43,867 bases of DNA from an uncultured Solobacterium sp. (GTDB taxonomy: Bacteria > Bacillota_I > Bacilli_A > Erysipelotrichales > Erysipelotrichaceae): contig UQPV01000017.1 in assembly GCA_900543035.1 (NCBI GenBank), forward strand, positions 1 to 43,867, written 5' to 3'. The position numbers were made by a program, and so were the translations under genes. Of the stretch, positions 8,074 through 15,004 are shown piece by piece; the stretch's first letter is position 1; each line of letters opens with the position of its first letter. The notes beneath the pieces were generated by a model. The model ran no database searches. It worked only from the letters and a program-made list of their open reading frames with translations, and was not told where the DNA came from.

Positions 8074-8157
8074 TTAGCAACTGCTAACTTTTTGATCAAA
8101 AAACACTGGATAGATGAAGCGCGGTATGTTATAGTATAGGCAGTTAGACAAGGGTAA
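8074..8157 (+). promoter_or_regulatory. Promoter and two 14-bp boxes of small RNA gene 2
   Basis: TGGATA (8107-8112) and TATAGT (8130-8135) are 17 bases apart. The upstream box TTAGCAACTGCTAA (8074-8087) is a perfect 6-2-6 palindrome; it has the layout of the PrfA box TTAACANNTGTTAA with one symmetrical change. Its centre is 54.5 bases before the end of the -10, the same as at pflB. The second box TTAGACAAGGGTAA (8144-8157) overlaps the expected start of the RNA. Confidence 0.68.
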
Positions 8158-8318
8158 CTGAACAGGTTTTTCACAGCCATAGCATGAGGTGCGCGATCCT
8201 CTCAACCTCAATAACGAGCGCACTGCAGCCCATTCCTTCCTGTTGCGATACACTTGGATAACGAAACTTGCGAAACTTTACAACCAGATAAAAAGGTCCG
8301 CCGTCCCGGACCTTTTTA
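8142..8318 (+). ncRNA. Candidate small RNA 2 of a tandem pair
   Basis: About 177 nt, ending in AAGGTCCG-CCGTCC-CGGACCTT-T5. Its terminator differs from that of RNA 1 by a paired change (A-T to G-C) and keeps the loop almost unchanged, which supports selection on the structure. The 5' end forms CAGTTA/TAACTG with loop GACAAGGG. The body contains GTGCGC/GCGCAC closing a 23-nt loop with ATCCTCTCAACCTC, a single-stranded, pyrimidine-rich segment that could pair with ribosome binding sites; AACAGG/CCTGTT can enclose it. CTTTACAACC (8276-8285) precedes the terminator as in RNA 1. A 25-codon frame from 8184 exists but has no ribosome site. The downstream GTPase gene starts 64 bases after the T tract. 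Confidence 0.65.
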
Positions 8319-8381
8319 TCTGTGCCTCTCGACGCGTTCATCCTCTTATGATACACTAAGGGGAATCAGGAGGGATCGGAT

Positions 8382-11018
8382 ATGGGCAGACAGAGCGGAA
8401 AAGAAAATATAAAAAAGAGCTGTGCGGGCCTGCTGGCGCATGTCGATGCCGGCAAGACGACGCTGAGCGAAAGCATGCTGCTGAGCGCAGGGGTGATCAG
8501 GAAAGGCGGCCGTGTGGATCATGGCGACAGTTTTCTGGACTATGATGCGCAAGAGCGCAGCCGCGGCATCACCATCTTTTCCAAGCAGGCGATCCTGACG
8601 TGGAAGGGGACGGAATTTACGTTCATCGATACGCCGGGCCATGTCGATTTTTCCGCGGAAATGGAACGCACCCTTTCCGTATTGGACTATGCCGTGGTGC
8701 TCATCAGCGGGACGGATGGCGTACAGCCGCATACGGAGACCATATGGAAGCTGCTGGAGCTGTATCATATCCCGGCATTCATCTTTGTCAACAAGATGGA
8801 TATCAGTCATCTTACGCAGGCGCAGCTGGAGGAGGAGCTTTGCCGGCGGCTGGATGAGCACTGTGTGAGCTTCATGCAGGATGGCGCCGCGCGCGATGAA
8901 GCAGCCGCGCTCTGCGATGATGCGGCGCTGAACGAGTATATGGAACATGGTTCGCTTGGCGATGAGACGCTGCGGCGGCTGGTGCGGGAAAGAAAGCTGT
9001 TCCCCTGCGTCTTCGGCTCTGCGCTGAAGATGGAACAAGTGGACCGCTTGCTGGATGTGATGGATCAGTGCACCGAGGCCAAGACATATCCAGAGGAATT
9101 CGGCGCCCGGGTGTATAAGGTGAGCCAGGATGAGCATGGCAGCCGCCTGACGCATCTGAAGGTGACCGGAGGCACCTTGAAGGTGCGCACGAAGCTGTAT
9201 CAGGAGGAAAAGGCAGATCAGCTGCGGCGCTATTGCGGCGGGAAATACACCCTGGTCAACGAAGTGCACGCCGGCGAGGTGTGCGCGGTCAAGGGCATCC
9301 GCTCGCTGGTGCCTGGCGAGGGGCTGGGATATGAGCGGCAGCGTAAGCAGGGGGTGCTGACTTCATCGATGAGCTATCGCGTGGTCCTGCCCGAAGGCGG
9401 CGATGCAGCGGTGATGTGGAGACACCTGCAGGAGCTGGCCCAAGAGGATCCGCAGCTGCATGTCTCTTATCAGCCGCAGAATCAGGAGCTGCGCGTGCGG
9501 CTCATGGGCGAGATCCAGACCGAGGTGCTGAAGCAGATCATCGCGGAGCGCTATCATGTGCAGGTCGGATTTGAGGAAGGCAGCGTCGTGTATAAAGAGA
9601 CGTTGCTGGAGCCGGTGGAAGGGATCGGGCATTATGAGCCGCTGCGGCATTACGCGGAGGTCCATGTGCTGCTGGAGCCGCTTCCCCCAGGCAGCGGCCT
9701 GCAGTTTGCCAGCGCATGCCGGGAGGATGATCTCGCGCTCAACTGGCAGCGCCTCATCCTTACGCATATGCAGGAACAAGAGCATCCCGGGGTGCTTACG
9801 GGATCTGCGATCACGGATCTGCGCATCACGCTGCTCAGCGGACGCGCGCATCTCAAGCATACCGAGGGCGGGGACTTCCGTCAGGCGACCTACCGCGCCA
9901 TCCGCCACGGCCTGCGCAAGGGAAAGAGCATCCTGCTTGAGCCTTATGATGAGTTTCGGATGGAGCTTCCGCCTGAGATGATGAGCCGCGCGATCTATGA
10001 CATCGAGCAGATGGGCGGCACCTTCGTCATCCAGCACAATGACGCGCAGCGCTGTGTGCTCAGCGGCAGCGCGCCGAGCGTCGGCCTGAATGCCTATGCT
10101 TCAAAGCTGGCGGCCTTCACCAGAGGAAGGGGACGTCTGCAGCGCGCCATGAAGGGCTATGCGCCATGCCATGACGCGGAAGAGGTCATCTCGCGCATCG
10201 GCTATGACTGTGAACGGGACCTCGAACATCCCTGCGGTTCAGTGTTCTGCGCGCGTGGGGCAGGCTTTTATGTGCCTTGGGACGAAGTGGAGGAGCATAT
10301 GCATCTGCCGCTGTCCTTCGTGCAGCCGCAAGAGCAGCGTCCGCAGGAGACGGTGAAGAAAACGCCTGTGCGCAGGGAAGGCAGCGAGGATGAGGAGCTC
10401 ATGGCGATCTTTGCCCGGACATACGGTCCGCAGAAACGGCGCATCTCTGACCGGGAGAGCTATGCGCGGCATGAGCAGCAGCGGGAACAGATCCGGGTAG
10501 ACCTGAAGCAGCTGCCTGCCTGCTTGCTCGTCGACGGCTACAATGTCATCCATGACTGGGAGGAGCTGCGCGCGCTGGCACAGGACAATCTGGATGCGGC
10601 CCGACACCGCCTGATCCAGATCCTGAGCAATTATCAGGGATACCGGCAGTGCACGCTGATCATCGTCTTTGACGCGTACAAGGTCAAGGATAATCAGGGC
10701 TCCATGCAGAAGCAGGACAATATCTATGTCGTTTACACGAAGACGGCGCAGACCGCGGACAGCTACATCGAGAGCGCCACGCATCGTCTGGCGAAGGAGT
10801 TCCGGGTCACGGTGGCCACCAGCGATGGAATGGAGCAGCTCATCGCCATCGGCCAGGGGGCCAGCCGCATGTCTGCCCGGCAGCTGAAGCTGGAGGTGGA
10901 GCATATGGCCGAAACTGGTTTCCGCGCTTATGCGCAGCGGCAGAAGAAGGGCGGAAGCAGGCCGCTGCAGCAGCTGCGCGAGCTGGCCGTGGAAGAAGAG
11001 GATCCTTTGTCAAAATGA
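8382..11018 (+). CDS. TetM-like ribosome-protection GTPase fused to a C-terminal Rae1/YacP NYN nuclease
   Basis: An 878-residue protein with two parts. Residues 1 to about 650 follow the TetM/TetO translational GTPase layout: AHVDAGKT (19-26), RGITI, DTPGH (83-87), NKMD (137-140), then domain II and EF-G-like domains III-V. The usual length is about 640. From about 706 a full YacP-type NYN domain follows: LLVDGYNVIHDW with Asp718, IVFDAY with Asp764, TADSYIE with Asp793, VATSDG with Asp815, and the conserved IGQGASRMSARQL end. The single-domain relative Rae1 of Bacillus subtilis cleaves mRNA in the ribosomal A site. The fusion would bring a nuclease to the A site through an EF-G-like factor. 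AGGAGGG stands nine bases before the ATG. Tetracycline resistance cannot be claimed from sequence. Confidence 0.9.
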   Translation: MGRQSGKENIKKSCAGLLAHVDAGKTTLSESMLLSAGVIRKGGRVDHGDSFLDYDAQERSRGITIFSKQAILTWKGTEFTFIDTPGHVDFSAEMERTLSVLDYAVVLISGTDGVQPHTETIWKLLELYHIPAFIFVNKMDISHLTQAQLEEELCRRLDEHCVSFMQDGAARDEAAALCDDAALNEYMEHGSLGDETLRRLVRERKLFPCVFGSALKMEQVDRLLDVMDQCTEAKTYPEEFGARVYKVSQDEHGSRLTHLKVTGGTLKVRTKLYQEEKADQLRRYCGGKYTLVNEVHAGEVCAVKGIRSLVPGEGLGYERQRKQGVLTSSMSYRVVLPEGGDAAVMWRHLQELAQEDPQLHVSYQPQNQELRVRLMGEIQTEVLKQIIAERYHVQVGFEEGSVVYKETLLEPVEGIGHYEPLRHYAEVHVLLEPLPPGSGLQFASACREDDLALNWQRLILTHMQEQEHPGVLTGSAITDLRITLLSGRAHLKHTEGGDFRQATYRAIRHGLRKGKSILLEPYDEFRMELPPEMMSRAIYDIEQMGGTFVIQHNDAQRCVLSGSAPSVGLNAYASKLAAFTRGRGRLQRAMKGYAPCHDAEEVISRIGYDCERDLEHPCGSVFCARGAGFYVPWDEVEEHMHLPLSFVQPQEQRPQETVKKTPVRREGSEDEELMAIFARTYGPQKRRISDRESYARHEQQREQIRVDLKQLPACLLVDGYNVIHDWEELRALAQDNLDAARHRLIQILSNYQGYRQCTLIIVFDAYKVKDNQGSMQKQDNIYVVYTKTAQTADSYIESATHRLAKEFRVTVATSDGMEQLIAIGQGASRMSARQLKLEVEHMAETGFRAYAQRQKKGGSRPLQQLRELAVEEEDPLSK

Positions 11019-11063
11019 TGTAAAAAAACGTTTTGGGTCATCCAAACCAGGGGATAATTATGA

Positions 11064-11198
11064 TATAATAGCCGAAGTAAAGAAAGAAGGTGTGATATAT
11101 GGCTCCTGAGCCCGATGTGAACAGTTGCACGACAGCCAAGGACACAGAAAGACAGGAGGCATATATGCATTAGTCCTCCTGTAAGATGAAAAGGAGGA
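11064..11198 (+). promoter_or_regulatory. corA promoter and leader with two alternative folds over the ribosome site
   Basis: An extended -10 (TG-A-TATAAT, 11064-11069) starts a leader of about 130 nt. Four segments can pair in two exclusive ways. Segment a (11095-11108) pairs with b (11153-11166) in 13 of 14 positions, closing a multi-branched region of about 44 nt. Segment c, TCCTCCTG (11174-11181), pairs with the ribosome site d, AAGGAGGA (11191-11198). Alternatively b (CAGGAGG) pairs with c (CCTCCTG), which frees the ribosome site. So a-b plus c-d is the OFF state and b-c the ON state. Placement before corA suggests a divalent-ion sensor; the sequence does not fit the M-box or Mn2+ (yybP-ykoY) consensus as far as can be recalled. 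Confidence 0.6.
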
Positions 11199-11205
11199 TA
11201 AATGG

Positions 11206-12159
11206 ATGCTTGAATTTTACAAGACGATTGATAATGTGACCAAGCGCATCGACAGTCCGGAGCATGGCTGCTGGATCAGCGCCGTTGCGCCCACCGACGA
11301 AGAAATCAGCTATCTGATCGATGAGATCGGCGTCATGCCGGAATTTGTCAAGTCTTCTCTGGATGAAGAGGAGAGCTCGCATATCGACTATGATGACGAC
11401 GAGAACCAGACGCTGGTCATCGTCGACTACCCGAGCGCGGATGACAGCGATGACGACGCTTATGATGGCCGCACGCTGCAGTATACGACGCTGCCGCTGG
11501 GCGTGGTGATCATGAAGGGCTATGTCATCACGATCAGCCTGTATGAGAACCTGAATATCGAAGATATGGCGCATGGCGTGGTGCGCGGGGTGCGCACGGA
11601 CATGAAGACGCGTTTCCTGTTGCTGCTCCTGCTGCGCATCTCTCAGCGTTTCCTGATCTATCTGCGGCAGATCGACCGTCTGTCGTCGAAGACGGAACAG
11701 AAGCTGCATCAGTCCATGAAGAACGAAGAGCTCATCCAGATGCTCGGCCTGGAGAAATCGCTGGTCTACTTTTCGACCTCGCTGAAGACGGATGAGATCA
11801 CGCTGAACAAGATCATGCGCGGCAAGCTCATCAAGCTGTATGAGGAAGATCAGGATCTGCTGGAGGATGTGCTCATCGAGATCCATCAGGCCATCGAGAT
11901 GTGTAACATTTACTCTAACATCCTCTCCGGTACGATGGATGCGTTTGCTTCGGTCATCTCCAACAACCTGAACATCGTCATGAAGGTGCTGACCGTCATC
12001 ACCATCGTGATGGCGATCCCCAACATCATCTTCGGGTTCTATGGCATGAATGTCAACGGTCTTCCAGGCGTGCAGTGGTGGTGGTTCCCGACGTTCATCG
12101 CGATCATCGCCATGGCCATCGCGACATGGATCTTCAAGAAGAAGGATATGTTTCACTGA
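11206..12159 (+). CDS. corA: CorA family magnesium/divalent cation channel
   Basis: A 317-residue CorA-family protein: a long cytoplasmic alpha/beta N domain, a long helix, and two C-terminal membrane helices. The signature YGMN is present (Gly280-Met281-Asn282) at the end of the first membrane helix, followed by the short external loop and the second helix, ending in the usual basic KKKDMFH. It forms a pentameric channel for Mg2+ or related ions. GGAGG lies eight bases before the ATG and is part of the hairpin described for the leader. It is monocistronic, ending in a strong terminator. Confidence 0.93.
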   Translation: MLEFYKTIDNVTKRIDSPEHGCWISAVAPTDEEISYLIDEIGVMPEFVKSSLDEEESSHIDYDDDENQTLVIVDYPSADDSDDDAYDGRTLQYTTLPLGVVIMKGYVITISLYENLNIEDMAHGVVRGVRTDMKTRFLLLLLLRISQRFLIYLRQIDRLSSKTEQKLHQSMKNEELIQMLGLEKSLVYFSTSLKTDEITLNKIMRGKLIKLYEEDQDLLEDVLIEIHQAIEMCNIYSNILSGTMDAFASVISNNLNIVMKVLTVITIVMAIPNIIFGFYGMNVNGLPGVQWWWFPTFIAIIAMAIATWIFKKKDMFH

Positions 12160-12161
12160 GC

Positions 12162-12184
12162 GACAGTCTGCGGACTGTCTTTTT
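12162..12184 (+). terminator. Intrinsic terminator of corA
   Basis: GACAGTC-tgcg-GACTGTC followed by a T-rich tract, just after the stop. Confidence 0.88.
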
Positions 12185-12228
12185 CTATCGGCAGTGCTGT
12201 GATAAAATGGGGTCAGGGAGGCGGTAAT

Positions 12229-12738
12229 GTGCTTGTTCAGCAAACTTATCATTCTCCGCTTGGCGATATGCTTCTGCTCGGGGATGAACATGCCTTGCGC
12301 GGCGCATGGTTCAAGGGGCAGAAATACTTCATGGCCGGCATCGATGAACCGGCGATATGTGCATCATGCGATGTGCTGCGGCAGACGGCGGCATGGCTGG
12401 ATGCTTACTTTGCGGGAAAGCGGCCGGATCCTTCCGCGCTTTCGCTGGATCCGCATGGCACCCCCTTTCAGCGGCGCATATGGGCGATGCTGCTGCAGAT
12501 CCCTTATGGGCAGATCACGACGTATGGCAGGCTGGCAGAGGAGGCAGCTCAGCGTATGAAGCGGGAGCGGATGTCCGCGCAGGCCGTCGGCAGCGCCGTC
12601 GGCCATAACCCGATCTCCATCATCATTCCCTGCCACCGGGTGCTGGGCACGGACGGCGGGCTGAGGGGATATGCCGGAGGCATCGAGATCAAGGCGTCGC
12701 TTTTGGAACATGAAGGGGTGACATCGTGGCACAGATGA
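12229..12738 (+). CDS. ogt: Methylated-DNA--protein-cysteine methyltransferase
   Basis: A 169-residue Ogt/MGMT protein that removes alkyl groups from O6-alkylguanine by suicide transfer to its cysteine. The acceptor motif is IPCHRV, with Cys135, preceded by the helix-turn-helix region ITTYGRLAEEAA and the conserved GSAVGHNP. The start is a GTG at 12229 with GGGAGG seven bases before it; an upstream GTG in frame at 12199 has no ribosome site. It overlaps the next gene tag by 13 bases, so the two alkylation repair genes are translationally coupled. Confidence 0.93.
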   Translation: MLVQQTYHSPLGDMLLLGDEHALRGAWFKGQKYFMAGIDEPAICASCDVLRQTAAWLDAYFAGKRPDPSALSLDPHGTPFQRRIWAMLLQIPYGQITTYGRLAEEAAQRMKRERMSAQAVGSAVGHNPISIIIPCHRVLGTDGGLRGYAGGIEIKASLLEHEGVTSWHR

Positions 12739-13310
12739 AGAAGGAATGGCATGATCATCGTCCGCGATGCTGCTGGGCCGATCCGGACAATCCGCGGTAT
12801 GTACGGTATCATGATGAAGAGTGGGGCGTCCCGGTGCATGACGATCACCGGCTGTTTGAGATGCTCATCCTGGAATCTTTTCAGGCGGGGCTGTCATGGG
12901 AATGTGTGCTCAATAAGCGGGAGGCATTCCGCCGCGCGTTCGACCATTTTGACATCGAACAGGTCTGCGCCTATGATGCAGAGAAGCAGGAACAGCTGAT
13001 GCAGGATCCTGGCATCATCCGCAATCGGCGCAAGATCGCGGCAGCCGTGAACAATGCCCGGATCTTTCGGGATATCCAGGACAGCTATGGCAGCTTCGCC
13101 GATTACTTATGGGGATGGACAGCGGGAGAGGTCATCGTGGAAAGCGGGATATCCTCTTCTGCGCTTTCGGACGCCATCAGCGCCGATCTGAAGCGGCGCG
13201 GCATGAAGTTCGTCGGCACGACGATCATCTATGCGTACTTGCAGGCAGTCGGCGTCATCGACGCGCATGAGGAAAGCTGTGCCTGGAACAGGAAGAACAA
13301 GGGAGAGTGA
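12726..13310 (+). CDS. tag: DNA-3-methyladenine glycosylase I
   Basis: A 194-residue Tag family protein that excises 3-methyladenine from DNA. Family marks are the N-terminal CCWADPDNP, YHDEEWGVPVHDD, LFEMLILESFQAGLSW, and near the C terminus GTTIIYAYLQAVGVIDAHEESC; Cys and His at both ends are the expected zinc ligands. It starts with GTG, with AAGGGG upstream inside ogt. It forms an operon with ogt for repair of alkylated bases. Confidence 0.95.
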   Translation: MAQMKKEWHDHRPRCCWADPDNPRYVRYHDEEWGVPVHDDHRLFEMLILESFQAGLSWECVLNKREAFRRAFDHFDIEQVCAYDAEKQEQLMQDPGIIRNRRKIAAAVNNARIFRDIQDSYGSFADYLWGWTAGEVIVESGISSSALSDAISADLKRRGMKFVGTTIIYAYLQAVGVIDAHEESCAWNRKNKGE

Positions 13311-13314
13311 TGAG

Positions 13315-13416
13315 GTGAGCGATCAGCCCGTCTTTTTCCATGTGCCGGATGCGCTGCTCGTGCGCTTTACGCGGACGGACATGCTCCTGTGGTGTCAAGC
13401 AGCTTTACCAGCGTGA
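13315..13416 (+). CDS. Short 33-codon reading frame coupled to tag, possibly a gene remnant
   Basis: A GTG five bases after the tag stop, with GGGAGAG upstream at normal spacing, opens a frame of 33 codons beginning VSDQPVFFHVPDALL and ending at a TGA. The composition looks protein-like, but no family is recognised and it ends abruptly. The reading frame two bases over is open in the following stretch (from about 13389) up to the next gene, so it could be the N terminus of a gene truncated by a frameshift, or a real small peptide. Confidence 0.3.
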   Translation: MSDQPVFFHVPDALLVRFTRTDMLLWCQAALPA

Positions 13417-13457
13417 GCCTGTGCGGTATGATCGATGTGGAAAGGCAGGGGATGTGC

Positions 13458-14291
13458 ATGAACCAGAGGATCGCGATGCTGGAAGAGACATTATCGATAT
13501 TGGCGCAGGAACAAGCGGAAGGCCTTGATGAGGCGAAGGTGTTTCTGCCGGATGATCTGGAACGGATGGAGCGGATGATCGGAAAACGCGCACATGAGCG
13601 GGCAGTCTGCCGCTATGACTGTGTGAACATGGATGCGTTCGCCCTGGCGAGAAGGCTGCGACAGGCATATCCGCAGGAGAAGATCCTCGTCCTGAACCTG
13701 GCCAACCCGTTCGAGCCTGGCGGCGGCGTGCGGCGCGGTGCCCGCGCACAGGAGGAGGATCTGTGCCTGAACAGCTCGCTGCTGCTGTCGCTGGAGAGCA
13801 AAGCGGCGCACCGGTATTATGCGTATCATTGCGGACTGCGCTCTCCGTTTAGCTCTGATGCGATGATCCTTACGCCGAAAGTGCAGATCATCCGGGACGC
13901 GGATGGCAGCCTGCTGCAGGAAAGAGCGATGGTCTCGGTGCTCACCTGTGCCGCGCCGATGGCACAGTATGGTCTGGGCGATCTGACGCAGGCTGAATAT
14001 GCGGAAATGGTCTCACAGCGGATCCATCGGATGCTGCTGTGTGCGGCATACCATGGCTATGTCGTGCTGGTGCTGGGTGCATTCGGCTGCGGCGCGTTTG
14101 GCAATGACGCTCAGCTTATCGCGGCGCTGTTCGAACGGGAGATCCGTCTGTTTCAGGCTGGCGGCAGCGTGGATGATCATTTTGCGCAGATCAGCTTCGC
14201 CGTGCTCGATCACAGCCCGGATCTGTATAATTTCCGCGCGTTCAGCCGTTATTTTGCGCAAAGCGACAGAGAAGGAGGAGGAAGAAGATGA
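13458..14291 (+). CDS. Bacterial-type poly(ADP-ribose) glycohydrolase (TIGR02452 family macrodomain)
   Basis: A 277-residue protein with the bacterial PARG signature: NLANPFEPGGGVRRGARAQEED, where GGG is residues 88-90 and the catalytic QEE is 98-100. A later strand (VVLVLGAFGCGAFGND) is typical of the macrodomain fold. Bacterial PARGs release ADP-ribose from ADP-ribosylated targets. The chosen start (13458) has AGGGG six bases upstream; an in-frame start near 13389 lacks a ribosome site. It follows the alkylation repair genes ogt and tag and overlaps the next gene by four bases (ATGA), so ADP-ribose handling and DNA repair appear to be co-expressed here. Confidence 0.88.
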   Translation: MNQRIAMLEETLSILAQEQAEGLDEAKVFLPDDLERMERMIGKRAHERAVCRYDCVNMDAFALARRLRQAYPQEKILVLNLANPFEPGGGVRRGARAQEEDLCLNSSLLLSLESKAAHRYYAYHCGLRSPFSSDAMILTPKVQIIRDADGSLLQERAMVSVLTCAAPMAQYGLGDLTQAEYAEMVSQRIHRMLLCAAYHGYVVLVLGAFGCGAFGNDAQLIAALFEREIRLFQAGGSVDDHFAQISFAVLDHSPDLYNFRAFSRYFAQSDREGGGRR

Positions 14292-14626
14292 ACAAGGTCA
14301 GGATCACGATCTTAAAAACGACGCTGGATGAAGAGCTGGCGGGCGAATATGGCATAGAGGGGCTCGGCCCGTGCCCGTTGATGCGAAAGGGGCAGGTCTT
14401 TTATGCGGACTATGCCAAGCCGGAAGGGTTTTGCGATGAAGCGTGGAAAGCCATCTATCAGTATGTGTTCGCGCTGGCGCATGGCGCCCATCAGGGACTG
14501 TTTTATTACGGAGACTGGATCAGGAAGCCAGGCGTCGCCATCTGCAGCTGCAACGACGGCCTGCGTCCGGTCATCATGAAGCTGGAAGCGACCGATGAAG
14601 AAGCGCGGATCGAAAAAAATCATTGA
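14288..14626 (+). CDS. TIGR04076 family protein, function unknown
   Basis: A 112-residue soluble protein of the TIGR04076 family. Recognisable parts are LGPCPLMRKGQVFYADYAKPEGFCDEAWKAI and the C-terminal AICSCNDGLRPVIMKLE. Four cysteines (one in GPCP, one in GFCD, two in CSC) could bind metal or be redox active. The start codon overlaps the stop of the PARG gene. No function is known to me for the family; the neighbours suggest stress or repair, but that is weak. Confidence 0.85.
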   Translation: MNKVRITILKTTLDEELAGEYGIEGLGPCPLMRKGQVFYADYAKPEGFCDEAWKAIYQYVFALAHGAHQGLFYYGDWIRKPGVAICSCNDGLRPVIMKLEATDEEARIEKNH

Positions 14627-14651
14627 CATGGGATCGCATGCATGATATAAA
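14623..14651 (+). promoter_or_regulatory. Strong sigma-A type promoter of the M28 peptidase leader
   Basis: TTGACA (14623-14628), a 17-base spacer and TATAAA (14646-14651). The -35 overlaps the last codons of the TIGR04076 gene. Confidence 0.85.
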
Positions 14652-14657
14652 AAATGC

Positions 14658-14985
14658 GTTCGTTTCAGAACATCAGTGCAGATGCACGTCTGGACCCGCT
14701 TTCTGATCGGAAAGCGCAAGGCTACACGGACGGCCGGGTCAAATGCCGAAAACCCGTCGAAGAGCCGGGGACCGTACCGCGGGTGCGGATTGGCAACGTT
14801 GTTGCCTTATTGATTGAGCAAAAAGGCTCAGGTTTTATGAGTTGGTTATTGGTGACCATGCGTTTATGCGCACATCAACTTGTGAACGGATCAATAAGAG
14901 TGATGAACAGGCTGCGGCGCGGTGTCTGGCAGAACGCATCTCTTTCGTTTTCAAGGTATGGTGTGCAGACCATGCCTTTTTGTTT
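14658..14985 (+). ncRNA. Long structured 5' leader with intrinsic terminator (riboswitch-like, class not recognised)
   Basis: About 330 nt between the promoter and a strong terminator that ends 19 bases before the peptidase ATG. Helices readable by eye: CGCTTTC/GAAAGCG around 14698-14717, CGGGT/ACCCG around 14737-14757, GGCAAC-gtt-GTTGCC around 14790-14804, and a long-range pair CTTATTGAT/ATCAATAAG (about 14804 and 14890) enclosing TGAGC/GCTCA. The terminator is AAGGTATGGT-(6 nt)-ACCATGCCTT plus T-rich tail (14953-14985), a 10-bp stem. The 5' half is GC-rich and compact, the usual look of an aptamer. AGCCGGGGACCG vaguely recalls a cobalamin box, but the other conserved cobalamin elements are missing. 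The frame is also open through this region in phase with the peptidase, which is judged a coincidence. Confidence 0.6.
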
Positions 14986-15004
14986 GGACGAAAGGGGAAA
15001 AGAG

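Noticed and set aside
8184..8261. 25-codon reading frame inside small RNA 2
   Set aside because: No ribosome site and no counterpart in RNA 1.
8382..11018. Calling the TetM-like gene a tetracycline resistance determinant
   Set aside because: The GTPase part is only family-level similar and carries a nuclease domain; many ribosome-protection homologues give no resistance. No mobile element surrounds it.
11170..12291. 373-codon open frame opposite corA
   Set aside because: Antisense to a clear corA and overlapping its regulatory leader; His/Arg/Gln-rich shadow composition.
13458..14291. Macrodomain toxin or phage defence role for the PARG gene
   Set aside because: No toxin partner, integrase or defence gene is adjacent; the neighbours are standard repair genes.
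14755..14780. Cobalamin riboswitch box in the M28 leader
   Set aside because: AGCCGGGGACCG is one base short of the box and the other conserved cobalamin elements are not present.
14654..15004. Long N-terminal extension of the M28 peptidase (open frame of 117 extra codons)
   Set aside because: The lipoprotein signal begins at 15005 with a proper ribosome site, and the extension overlaps a promoter-driven, terminator-bearing leader.
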